A stretch of DNA of 6,595 bases from JANRKN01 sp033763435. GTDB lineage: Bacteria; Planctomycetota; Phycisphaerae; Phycisphaerales; UBA1924. Of the stretch, positions 1 through 4,853 are shown piece by piece. Position numbers and translations under genes: made by a program. The first letter of the stretch is position 1. Each line of letters starts with the position of its first letter. The stretch spans positions 1 through 6,595 of the forward strand of contig JANRKN010000091.1 of the NCBI GenBank assembly GCA_033763435.1. Direction: 5' to 3'. The notes below the pieces were generated by a model, which saw nothing but the letters and a program-made list of their open reading frames with translations, did not search any database and was not told the DNA's origin.

Positions 1-236
1 TCGATGAAGACGGGCCGGCCCTTGGAGAGGTACTGGCTCATGATCTCGGCCGTGCGGCCCCAAGCCTCGCAGTCGACGAACGTGACCTCTTCGCGCTGCT
101 CGCCCGTCTCGGTCTTCCACCGGCGGTTCACGGCGATGCCGACGTTCGCGACGGCCTGATTGCCTGAGGTCTGGCGCAGCTCGATGTCACGCGTCAGGTT
201 GCCCATCAGAATCACTTTGTTGAACGAGCCGGCCAT
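1..236 (-). CDS. ssb: Single-stranded DNA-binding protein SSB, N-terminal part (runs off left edge)
   Basis: SSB binds exposed single-stranded DNA during replication, recombination and repair, normally as a tetramer of OB folds. The 78 residues visible start MAGSFNKVILMGNLTRDIEL, the usual SSB beginning (N-K-V-I-L-x-G-N-L-T-x-D). They continue through a basic strand with W40 (NRRWKT) and the F-V-D-C-E-A-W-G segment with W59, the positions of the ssDNA-stacking tryptophans W40 and W54 of E. coli SSB. The C-terminal acidic tip lies outside the window. The start is ATG at 236-234, preceded by a strong GAGGAGGAG Shine-Dalgarno. It is the last visible gene of the minus-strand block. rpsF lies 237 nt upstream on the same strand, as in many bacteria (rpsF-ssb), but a terminator-like hairpin separates the two here. 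ssb may therefore have its own promoter, which I could not identify. Confidence 0.95.
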   Translation of the reverse strand, partial: MAGSFNKVILMGNLTRDIELRQTSGNQAVANVGIAVNRRWKTETGEQREEVTFVDCEAWGRTAEIMSQYLSKGRPVFI

Positions 237-241
237 GACTG

Positions 242-250
242 CTCCTCCTC
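242..250 (-). promoter_or_regulatory. Strong Shine-Dalgarno of ssb
   Basis: The minus strand reads GAGGAGGAG and then 5 nt before the ATG at 236. It fixes the ssb start and is the strongest ribosome binding site in the window. This fits a gene translated independently of its upstream neighbour. Confidence 0.8.
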
Positions 251-342
251 GGTTGGGGTTGAAAAGCTTCGGCACCACGGGCGAGCGTCCGGCACAGCGC
301 CGGCACCCTCGGCATGGTACCGCGAGGAACCATACCGCGCAG

Positions 343-376
343 AAAAACGCCACGCGAGCCTTCGCGCGCGTGGCGT
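343..376 (-). terminator. Intrinsic terminator downstream of rpsF
   Basis: A perfect inverted repeat pairs 347-356 with 367-376 (10 bp, mostly GC, 10-nt loop). On the minus strand it is followed directly by a run of five T residues (343-347), the outermost pairing with the stem. The U-run is present only in the minus direction, so it would end transcripts coming from rpsF. It lies about 100 nt before the rpsF-distal gene ssb and may act as a full or partial stop between the two. The structure is seen in the sequence; its efficiency is inferred. Confidence 0.75.
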
Positions 377-389
377 GGGAAAACTGAGG

Positions 390-414
390 CTGTCGCTGAC
401 AGGGGGCTGTCAGC
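390..414 (-). other. Compact inverted repeats with two mutually exclusive pairings
   Basis: Positions 395-402 pair perfectly with 407-414 (8 bp, four-base loop). The arm 398-402 can instead pair with 390-394 (5 bp, 3-nt loop). It lies in the rpsF 3' UTR, between the rpsF stop and the terminator. No U-run follows it directly. It may be an RNA-stabilising 3' structure; no function is demonstrated. Confidence 0.45.
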
Positions 415-427
415 CGAATAGGGAATC

Positions 428-490
428 AGGCCTCGCCGGCGGTACTGGCTTAGGCCTCGCCAGCGGTACTGGCTTAGGCCTCGCCGGCGG
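428..490 (-). repeat. 24-bp tandem repeat spanning the rpsF stop codon (about 2.6 copies)
   Basis: Two full 24-bp units at 428-451 and 452-475 differ at one base (g438 versus a462). A third, partial copy of 15 bp (476-490) lies inside the rpsF coding end. Because the unit length is a multiple of three, the duplication repeats the last codons and the stop in frame: TAA at 476-474, TAA at 452-450, TGA at 428-426. This looks like a recent slippage or duplication event at the 3' end of rpsF. Confidence 0.9.
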
Positions 491-896
491 GCTGGGCCGC
501 GGGGGCGGGGGCGTCCTTGTTCACCTGGCTGGCGCGCATCTTGGCTTCGACTTCGAGTTCCTTGCGGGCGTCGAAGGCCTGGATTTCCTCGCTGGTGAGG
601 TGGTCGGCGCGGAGGACGATGGAGCGAAGGATCTTCTCCGAGAGGTTGCAGTCGCGCTCGAGGCGGGCCATCTCGCCGCCCGGGGCCTTGAAGTAGACGA
701 GGATGTAGACGCCGCGCTTCTGGCCCTTGATTTCGTAGGCCAGGCGACGCTCATCCCACTTCTTCATGGCGAGGATTTCGCCGTGGGCCTTGGCGATGAG
801 CTCGCGGATGTGATCGATCGCGCCGCCGAAATCGGCCGCGACGGCCTGCGAGAGCAGGAACATGCCTTCGTACACGTACACGGGGTTGTTGGCCAT
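474..896 (-). CDS. rpsF: 30S ribosomal protein S6
   Basis: S6 is a small-subunit protein of the platform, where it pairs with S18 and contacts 16S rRNA. The 140-residue product starts MANNPVYVYEGMFLLSQ and shows the family pattern: Y-E-G-M-F-L-L strand 1, helix around residues 22-37, then K-K-W-D-E-R-R-L-A-Y-E-I-K-G-Q-K-R-G-V-Y strand 2-3 hairpin (about 45-64), and the R-D-C-N-L-S-E-K-I-L-R-S helix. After the roughly 100-residue core comes a charged helix and an Ala/Pro-rich tail ending PAAQPAGEA. The ATG at 896 is preferred over an in-frame start at 1028: it has an AAGGA site 9 nt upstream, and the extra 44 residues would be Pro/Arg-rich and overlap pth. The gap to pth is 22 nt, so cotranscription is likely. 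The 3' end is duplicated (see the repeat at 428-490), giving tandem in-frame stops. Confidence 0.96.
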   Translation of the reverse strand: MANNPVYVYEGMFLLSQAVAADFGGAIDHIRELIAKAHGEILAMKKWDERRLAYEIKGQKRGVYILVYFKAPGGEMARLERDCNLSEKILRSIVLRADHLTSEEIQAFDARKELEVEAKMRASQVNKDAPAPAAQPAGEA

Positions 897-905
897 CTGC
901 GTCTG

Positions 906-910
906 TCCTT
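906..910 (-). promoter_or_regulatory. Shine-Dalgarno deciding the rpsF start
   Basis: AAGGA on the minus strand, 9 nt before the ATG at 896. It lies inside the 22-nt gap after the pth stop and supports the 140-residue S6 over the longer in-frame reading that begins within pth. Confidence 0.7.
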
Positions 911-918
911 TCAGGTGT

Positions 919-1602
919 TCAGTTTGAGCCGGTCCCCGGCGTGCGGGGCCCGGACTGGGGTTTGGTGGCTGGTGAGGGGTTGGGGGTGGCGTTCGGGGGC
1001 TTGCTCGGGCGTTGCGCGCCCGAGGCATTGGCGAAGTTCATGGCCGCGTCGAGCCCGGAGCCCACAAAGAGCTCCGCGGCCTTGGCGGCCTTGTCCAGCG
1101 CCGGCTCCAGCTCGGACCATTCGTCGTCGCTGAAGCGTGAGAGGACGTAGTCGGCCTGATCGAAGTGCGCGGGCTTGCCGCCGCTGGGCCGCTCGCCCAC
1201 GCCCACCCGCAGGCGCGGGTAGTCGTCGGTGCCGAGCGAACCACGGAGGGACTCAAGCCCGTTGTGCCCGCCGGTGCCCCCGCCCGGACGGATCCGGACG
1301 CTGCCGACGGGGAGGTAGAAGTCATCGACGACGACCATGAGGTCGGCGCGGGGGTCGAGCTTGTAGAAGCCCAGAGCCTCGGCGACAGCCGGGCCTGAGC
1401 GGTTCATGTAGGTCGTGGGCTTGAGGAACAGGACCTTCTCCGAGCCCACGGGCGCTTCGTAGCTGACGGCCTGGAACCGGGCCTTGGCGGTGACTCCGGG
1501 GGCGAAGCGGGCGACCAGACGGTCGACGACCATGAACCCGGCGTTGTGCCGGGTCTTGTCGTACTCGCGTCCGGGGTTGCCCAGTCCGACCAGGAGTTTC
1601 AT
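919..1602 (-). CDS. pth: Peptidyl-tRNA hydrolase (Pth)
   Basis: Pth cleaves the ester bond of peptidyl-tRNAs dropped by the ribosome, recycling tRNA in the cytoplasm. The 227-residue product starts MKLLVGLGNPGREYDKTRHN. It has all the active-site elements of the bacterial family: N9 in GLGNPG, the catalytic H19 in TRHNAGF, M66-N67 in TYMNRSG, the VVDDFYLP segment with D93, and N114 in GTGGHNGL. The fold ends near residue 190, the usual family length. A further ~35 residues (about 193-227) form a Pro/Asn/Ser/Ala-rich tail with no recognisable domain. The start is ATG at 1602 with a GGAGG site 12 nt upstream. The same frame stays open to 1986 across rplY, but that upstream part is Arg/Gly low-complexity and is a shadow of rplY. 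The gap is 29 nt from rplY and 22 nt to rpsF, so it is probably within one operon. It corresponds to spoVC in Bacillus subtilis. Confidence 0.96.
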   Translation of the reverse strand: MKLLVGLGNPGREYDKTRHNAGFMVVDRLVARFAPGVTAKARFQAVSYEAPVGSEKVLFLKPTTYMNRSGPAVAEALGFYKLDPRADLMVVVDDFYLPVGSVRIRPGGGTGGHNGLESLRGSLGTDDYPRLRVGVGERPSGGKPAHFDQADYVLSRFSDDEWSELEPALDKAAKAAELFVGSGLDAAMNFANASGAQRPSKPPNATPNPSPATKPQSGPRTPGTGSN

Positions 1603-1614
1603 ACGAGCGATCAG

Positions 1615-1619
1615 CCTCC
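1615..1619 (-). promoter_or_regulatory. Shine-Dalgarno deciding the pth start
   Basis: GGAGG on the minus strand, 12 nt before the ATG at 1602 and between the rplY stop and pth. The spacing is a little long. It supports the start at MKLLVGLGNPG and argues against the longer open frame running back into rplY. Confidence 0.6.
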
Positions 1620-1631
1620 GAACGAATCGAC

Positions 1632-2399
1632 TTACTTCTTGGCCGCGCCGCCCGCAGCGGGCTTGGCGGCAGCGCCAGCGGCAGCGGGCTTGGCACCCGG
1701 GGCGGGCTTGGCACCGGCGGCGGGCTTGGCGCCGGCCGCGCCTTCTTCGCCCTCGACCTTCTTGGCAGTGATGACCTCGGGCGCCGCGGGGGTCGCGCCG
1801 GCCGCGACCTCTTCGCCGACCTTGATCTCCTGCTGGATGATGATCTGAGCGACGACGGCCTTGGGGTCGGTGACCAGCTTCATCGACGCCGAGGGGAGCT
1901 TCACGTCCGAGGCCGTGATCGAATGCTCCACATCCAGGTCCGAGACGCTGACCTCGAGGTAGTCGGGCAGCTCGCTGAGCACGCACTCGATCTCGATCTC
2001 GTTGGTCGGGTGCATGAGGATCGCGCCGGCGGTCTTCAGGCCCTTGGCCTCGCCGATCAGGTGGATCGCGACCTTGGACTTCACGCGGTCGGTCAGCGAC
2101 ACGCGGGCAAAGTCGGCGTGCACGATGGCGTTGCCCGACCAGTCGAACTGCAGCTCACGCAGCAGCACGATCTGGCCCTCGTCCGCGTCCTTCTGGCCCG
2201 GGAAGTCCAGGCGGAAGACCTTCTCGCCCTTGTGGATGTGGCTGATCGCCTCGTCGGCGTCGAGCAGCACGGGCACGGGCGCCTTGCCACGGCCGTACAC
2301 GATCGCGGGGAGCTTGCCGGCCTTGCGGGCGCGCTCGCAGCGGCGCGAGCCCGTCCAGTCGCGGTGCTCGGCCTTGATCATCGGTGACTTCTCATGCAT
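1632..2399 (-). CDS. rplY: 50S ribosomal protein L25, long Ctc-type
   Basis: L25/Ctc binds 5S rRNA in the large ribosomal subunit; the long Ctc form is stress-linked in Bacillus. The product has 255 residues. An N-terminal L25 domain (about 8-100) carries R-x-G-K-L-P-A-I-V-Y-G-R-G and the F-D-W-S-G-N-A-I-V-H-A-D-F-A-R-V strand pair. A C-terminal TL5/CTC beta domain (about 104-192) includes A-I-L-M-H-P-T-N-E-I-E-I-E-C-V and P-D-Y-L-E-V-S-V-S-D-L-D-V-E-H-S-I. Then comes a roughly 60-residue Ala/Lys/Pro/Gly tail (about 196-255) made of GAKPAA-like repeats and ending in AAKK. The ATG at 2399 is supported by AAGGAG 7 nt upstream; a second ATG at 2381 is possible but has no such site. It lies 64 nt after prs and 29 nt before pth, in the glmU-prs-ctc-pth order. 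Confidence 0.95.
   Translation of the reverse strand: MHEKSPMIKAEHRDWTGSRRCERARKAGKLPAIVYGRGKAPVPVLLDADEAISHIHKGEKVFRLDFPGQKDADEGQIVLLRELQFDWSGNAIVHADFARVSLTDRVKSKVAIHLIGEAKGLKTAGAILMHPTNEIEIECVLSELPDYLEVSVSDLDVEHSITASDVKLPSASMKLVTDPKAVVAQIIIQQEIKVGEEVAAGATPAAPEVITAKKVEGEEGAAGAKPAAGAKPAPGAKPAAAGAAAKPAAGGAAKK
1659..1739 (-). repeat. Minisatellite encoding the L25 tail
   Basis: The plus-strand core GGGCTTGGC recurs at 1659, 1686, 1704 and 1722, with spacings of 27, 18 and 18 bp, all multiples of 9. It encodes the repeating Ala-Lys-Pro units of the L25 tail (minus strand). Copy number is likely to vary between strains without breaking the frame. Confidence 0.75.
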
Positions 2400-2406
2400 G
2401 ACGCTT

Positions 2407-2412
2407 CTCCTT
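2407..2412 (-). promoter_or_regulatory. Shine-Dalgarno of rplY
   Basis: AAGGAG on the minus strand with 7-nt spacing to the ATG at 2399. It decides between that ATG and the one six codons later at 2381. Confidence 0.7.
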
Positions 2413-2421
2413 CAAAGTAAA

Positions 2422-2436
2422 GACTGTGCTTCAGTC
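2422..2436 (-). other. Small hairpin in the prs-rplY gap, possible weak attenuator
   Basis: GACTG at 2422-2426 pairs with CAGTC at 2432-2436 around a 5-nt loop. On the minus strand it is followed by TTTACTTT just before the rplY ribosome binding site. With only five base pairs, a role as attenuator or processing site is speculative. Confidence 0.25.
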
Positions 2437-2463
2437 CGTGATGGGTGCGAAAAACGTTCTTCC

Positions 2464-3447
2464 TCAGCGCTTGGTCCCCGCGGTCTTCTCGAACAGCGCC
2501 GAAATCGACTGGTTGTGATGGATGCGGTGGATCGCCTTGCCCAGCAGCTCGTCGACCGAGAGCTCGACGACCTTCGAGCGGATCGGGTTCAGGCGCTCGC
2601 CCAGCGGGATCGTGTCGGTCAGAACAACCTTCGAGATGGGCGAGGCGTTGATGCGCTCGAACGCGGGCGGCACCAGCACGGCGTGGGTGCACGCGGCGAT
2701 CACGTCGCGCGCGCCGCGCTCCATCACCAGCTTGGACGCCTCGACCACCGTTCCCGCGGTCGAGATCATGTCGTCGACCATCAGCACCGTCTTGCCCTTC
2801 ACGTCGCCGATCAGCTCGCCCATCGCGACGCGCTCGCCCGAAAGCCGGCGCTTGTAGATGATCGCCAGGTCCGCGTCGAGCAGGTTGCGGAAGCTCTCGG
2901 CCACCTTCACGTTGCCCACGTCGGGCGAGACCAGGCACAGGTCGCCCATCGACGCGCGGTGCTTGGCGAAGTGGTCGTACAGCACGGGCGAGGCCGACAG
3001 GTGGTCGAACGGGATGTCGAAGAAGCCCTGGATCTGCGCCGCGTGCAGGTCGATCGCCATCACGCGGTTGGCGCCCGCCGAGGTGATCAGGTTCGCGACG
3101 AGCTTGGCGGTGATCGGCACGCGCCCCTCGTCCTTGCGGTCCTGGCGCCCGTAGCCGAAGTAGGGCAGCACGACGGTGACGCGGTCGGCGCTGGCGCGGC
3201 GGAGGCAGTCGATGAAGATCAGCAGCTCCATCATGTTCTCGTTGACCGGCGCCGCGGTCGAGAGGACGACAAAGCAGTCCCGCCCGCGGACGTCTTCCTC
3301 GAGCTTCACGAGGATCTCGCCGTCGGGGAACATCTGCGTCTTGGCGACGCCCATCTTCAGGTTGAGGTGCTGGCAGATGCGCTCGGTCAGCGCGCGCGAG
3401 TTCCGGCCCGCGAAGATCTTCAGATCGTTGTTGCCGTTCGCCGCCAT
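2464..3447 (-). CDS. prs: Ribose-phosphate pyrophosphokinase (PRPP synthetase)
   Basis: Prs converts ribose 5-phosphate and ATP to PRPP and AMP, feeding purine, pyrimidine, histidine, tryptophan and NAD synthesis. The 327-residue product (family usually ~310-320) begins MAANGNNDLKIFAGRNSRAL. It shows the class I features in order: FPDGE (40-44) and R101-Q102 of YGRQDRK for ATP binding; DLHAAQIQGFF with metal ligand H135; the flexible-loop KRR (199-201); and the PRPP-binding loop VDDMISTAGT (224-233). The ATG at 3447 has an AAAGG site 11 nt upstream. An in-frame reading to 3498 adds 17 Arg/Gly-rich residues without family match and is rejected. It lies 51 nt after glmU; a GC hairpin (3471-3475 with 3479-3483) in that gap has no U-run. 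The gene sits between glmU and rplY, as gcaD-prs-ctc does in Bacillus. Confidence 0.97.
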   Translation of the reverse strand: MAANGNNDLKIFAGRNSRALTERICQHLNLKMGVAKTQMFPDGEILVKLEEDVRGRDCFVVLSTAAPVNENMMELLIFIDCLRRASADRVTVVLPYFGYGRQDRKDEGRVPITAKLVANLITSAGANRVMAIDLHAAQIQGFFDIPFDHLSASPVLYDHFAKHRASMGDLCLVSPDVGNVKVAESFRNLLDADLAIIYKRRLSGERVAMGELIGDVKGKTVLMVDDMISTAGTVVEASKLVMERGARDVIAACTHAVLVPPAFERINASPISKVVLTDTIPLGERLNPIRSKVVELSVDELLGKAIHRIHHNQSISALFEKTAGTKR

Positions 3448-3458
3448 CGGACCGCCAA

Positions 3459-3463
3459 CCTTT
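3459..3463 (-). promoter_or_regulatory. Shine-Dalgarno deciding the prs start
   Basis: AAAGG on the minus strand, 11 nt before the ATG at 3447. It favours the 327-residue protein over the in-frame extension that reaches the glmU stop. It is modest in strength. Confidence 0.5.
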
Positions 3464-3498
3464 CTCGCGCGCCCCGTCGGGGCCCGCGTGCGTCCCAC

Positions 3499-4284
3499 TC
3501 AGCCTTTGCGCGCCCGGAAGATCGCGTCGACCTTCGCCAGTTCCGCCAGCGTGTTGATCGACAGCACGTCCTCGGGCGGCACGCCCGGCACGACCTCGAC
3601 CCGGTCGCCCCGACCCTTCAGAATCGCCAGCGTGTCCGTCAGGTAGTACTCGCCGGTGAGCTCGTTGCGCCCCACGCGCTCCAGCGCCTCGAACAGCGCG
3701 GGCGTGCGGAACAGGTAGTACGACGGGTTCACCTCGCGCACCTTGAGCTGCTCGGGCGTCGCGTTCTTCTGCTCGACGATCGCGGAGAACTGCCCCTGCG
3801 CGTCGCGCACGATGCGCCCGTAGCCCGTCGCGTCCTCGAGGATCGCGGTCGCGATGGTCGCCGAGGCGTTCGCCCGCGCGTGCGTCTGCGCGAGGGTGCG
3901 GAGCGTCGAAGCGCGGATCAGCGGCCCATCGCCCGCGAGGACAAACGTGTGCGCGGGAACGGGCGAGCCCATCGCCTCGGCCTTGGCGCAGGCCACCGCG
4001 TGCCCCGTGCCGAGCTGCTCAGACTGCACGGCGAATCGCACCTTGTCGCCATAGCCCGCGAGCGCCTCGCGGACGAGTTCCTGCTTGTACCCCACGACCG
4101 CGACGATGCGCTGGCAACCCGCCTCGAGGCAGGCGTCGACCACGGCGCAGACCATCGGCCGGCCGCCGACGGGGTGAACGACCTTCGGAAGGTCCGAGGC
4201 CATCCGCGTGCCCTTGCCCGCGGCCATGATGATCGCCGAGAGCGAATCGCCCGGCGAGTTGCTCGTTGTCGTTGAAGAGGCCAT
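3499..4284 (-). CDS. glmU: UDP-GlcNAc pyrophosphorylase, GlmU uridyltransferase domain only
   Basis: This domain transfers UMP from UTP to GlcNAc-1-phosphate, giving UDP-GlcNAc for peptidoglycan or other cell-surface polymers. The product has 261 residues. The nucleotidyltransferase signature is IIMAAGKGTRM (18-28) with K34 of LPK. Then come EQLGTGHAV (89-97), AGDGP (117-121, the metal-binding Asp in the place of E. coli D105), GYGRIVRD (154-161), IVEQKNAT (169-176), N186 of EVNPSYY, GEYYLTD (211-217) and N244 of SINTLAEL. These align with the GlmU N-terminal half. The hexapeptide-repeat acetyltransferase half of canonical ~450-residue GlmU is absent, and the gene ends cleanly at TGA. The ATG at 4284 gives a short Ser/Thr-rich leader; its ribosome site is weak, so the start is less certain. 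It could act on another sugar phosphate, but the QLGTGHA motif and gene context favour GlcNAc-1-P. It lies between tRNA-Gln and prs. Confidence 0.85.
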   Translation of the reverse strand: MASSTTTSNSPGDSLSAIIMAAGKGTRMASDLPKVVHPVGGRPMVCAVVDACLEAGCQRIVAVVGYKQELVREALAGYGDKVRFAVQSEQLGTGHAVACAKAEAMGSPVPAHTFVLAGDGPLIRASTLRTLAQTHARANASATIATAILEDATGYGRIVRDAQGQFSAIVEQKNATPEQLKVREVNPSYYLFRTPALFEALERVGRNELTGEYYLTDTLAILKGRGDRVEVVPGVPPEDVLSINTLAELAKVDAIFRARKG

Positions 4285-4381
4285 GGCTTCTGGCCCCGAC
4301 CGATCCACAGCCGCTCGTCGCGGCGCTTGCCGACGCGGGTCCTTCGGACAGACCCCGGTGCTCGGCGGCACAAAGAAGAAG

Positions 4382-4453
4382 CTGGTCGACCTGGACTCGA
4401 ACCAGGACTAACAGAACCAAAATCTGCTGTGCTGCCAATTACACCATCGACCA
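4382..4453 (-). tRNA. tRNA-Gln (anticodon UUG)
   Basis: The 72-nt minus-strand sequence folds into a full cloverleaf. The 7-bp acceptor stem (4447-4453 with 4383-4389) is perfect and starts with U1-A72, the usual tRNA-Gln first pair. The D stem is GTGT/GCAC with a GG in its loop. The anticodon stem is GCAGA/TCTGT with loop TTTTGGT, giving anticodon TTG (4420-4418). The variable loop has four bases. The T stem is CCTGG/CCAGG with loop TTCGAGT. The discriminator is G73. The CCA end is not encoded (GCT follows), so a CCA-adding enzyme is needed. It lies 97 nt upstream of the glmU start on the same strand and may be processed from the same transcript. Confidence 0.96.
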
Positions 4454-4853
4454 GTGGATGGCGGGAACGCTCCGTGCTTGTCGGCCCTGAAAGAACAGGA
4501 CCGTGGGACCACGCTGTTCGCGGTCCGCGGTCGGCGCTGGTCCCGAAGGGACGAGGCCGGCACGGGTGCCGCGGCTTGAGTTCGGCTCACCGAACCCGCC
4601 CGGGCGTCAACCCAGGCCGAGGCTGGACTTGGAGCAGCCGCTGCTGACCAAGCCCCTGACCGCGCCTCAGGCGCCGGGCGTCTCCGCCCGACCCGTCCGT
4701 CACGGTCGGCCCCTTGAAGGAGCAAAGCATAGACCTCACCCCTCCGCCCCGCCACTCAACGCCTTCGTTCCGCGCCCCGCACACCCCCCCCACCGACCCA
4801 GGAGTCCTTTGGTCCAAGGCGAACATCCGCACCGACCCCGCGTCCGAACGTGG
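4454..4853. other. Divergent intergenic region of 400 bp without a supported gene
   Basis: This region separates the minus-strand tRNA-glmU block from the plus-strand EF-hand gene and should hold promoters for both. It is very GC-rich, and I found no convincing -35/-10 pair on either strand. A small perfect hairpin pairs 4580-4585 with 4590-4595 (loop CTCA). The plus frame of the next gene stays open back to a GTG at 4503, but its translation is Pro/Arg-rich without structure or a start signal, so I treat it as non-coding. Confidence 0.5.

Noticed and set aside
314..333. Inverted repeat ATGGT/ACCAT in the ssb leader
   Set aside because: Only 5 bp with a 10-nt loop. It is expected by chance, and no operator family is recognisable.
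428..490. CRISPR-like or REP-like array
   Set aside because: The copies are directly adjacent with no spacers between them and are confined to the rpsF end. It is a short tandem duplication.
897..1028. N-terminal extension of S6 by 44 residues
   Set aside because: Pro/Arg-rich, overlaps pth, and the ATG at 896 has its own Shine-Dalgarno and fits the family N-terminus.
375..1133. A 252-codon plus-strand open frame with GTGLGLA repeats at its start
   Set aside because: It is antisense to rpsF and pth. The apparent peptide repeats are the complement of the 24-bp DNA repeat and have no start signal.
1603..1986. N-terminal extension of Pth by 128 residues
   Set aside because: It overlaps the rplY 3' coding region, is Arg/Gly low-complexity, and Pth begins as expected at MKLLVGLGNPG with a ribosome site upstream.
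2002..4275. A 757-codon open frame on the plus strand
   Set aside because: It lies antisense to glmU, prs and rplY, which have unmistakable family motifs. Its translation is Arg/Ala/His/Val-rich with no domain. Long antisense frames are expected in GC-rich DNA with strong third-position bias.
4714..4735. AAGGAG motif with an AT-richer stretch, considered as a ribosome site or promoter for the plus-strand gene
   Set aside because: No start codon follows at a usable distance (the nearest triplet is ATA), and there is no convincing -35/-10 pair.
4503..4853. Extended N-terminus of the EF-hand protein from GTG 4503
   Set aside because: The 117 added residues are Pro/Arg-rich without hydrophobic or domain features. 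They would bury the signal-like segment mid-protein, and no ribosome site precedes 4503.
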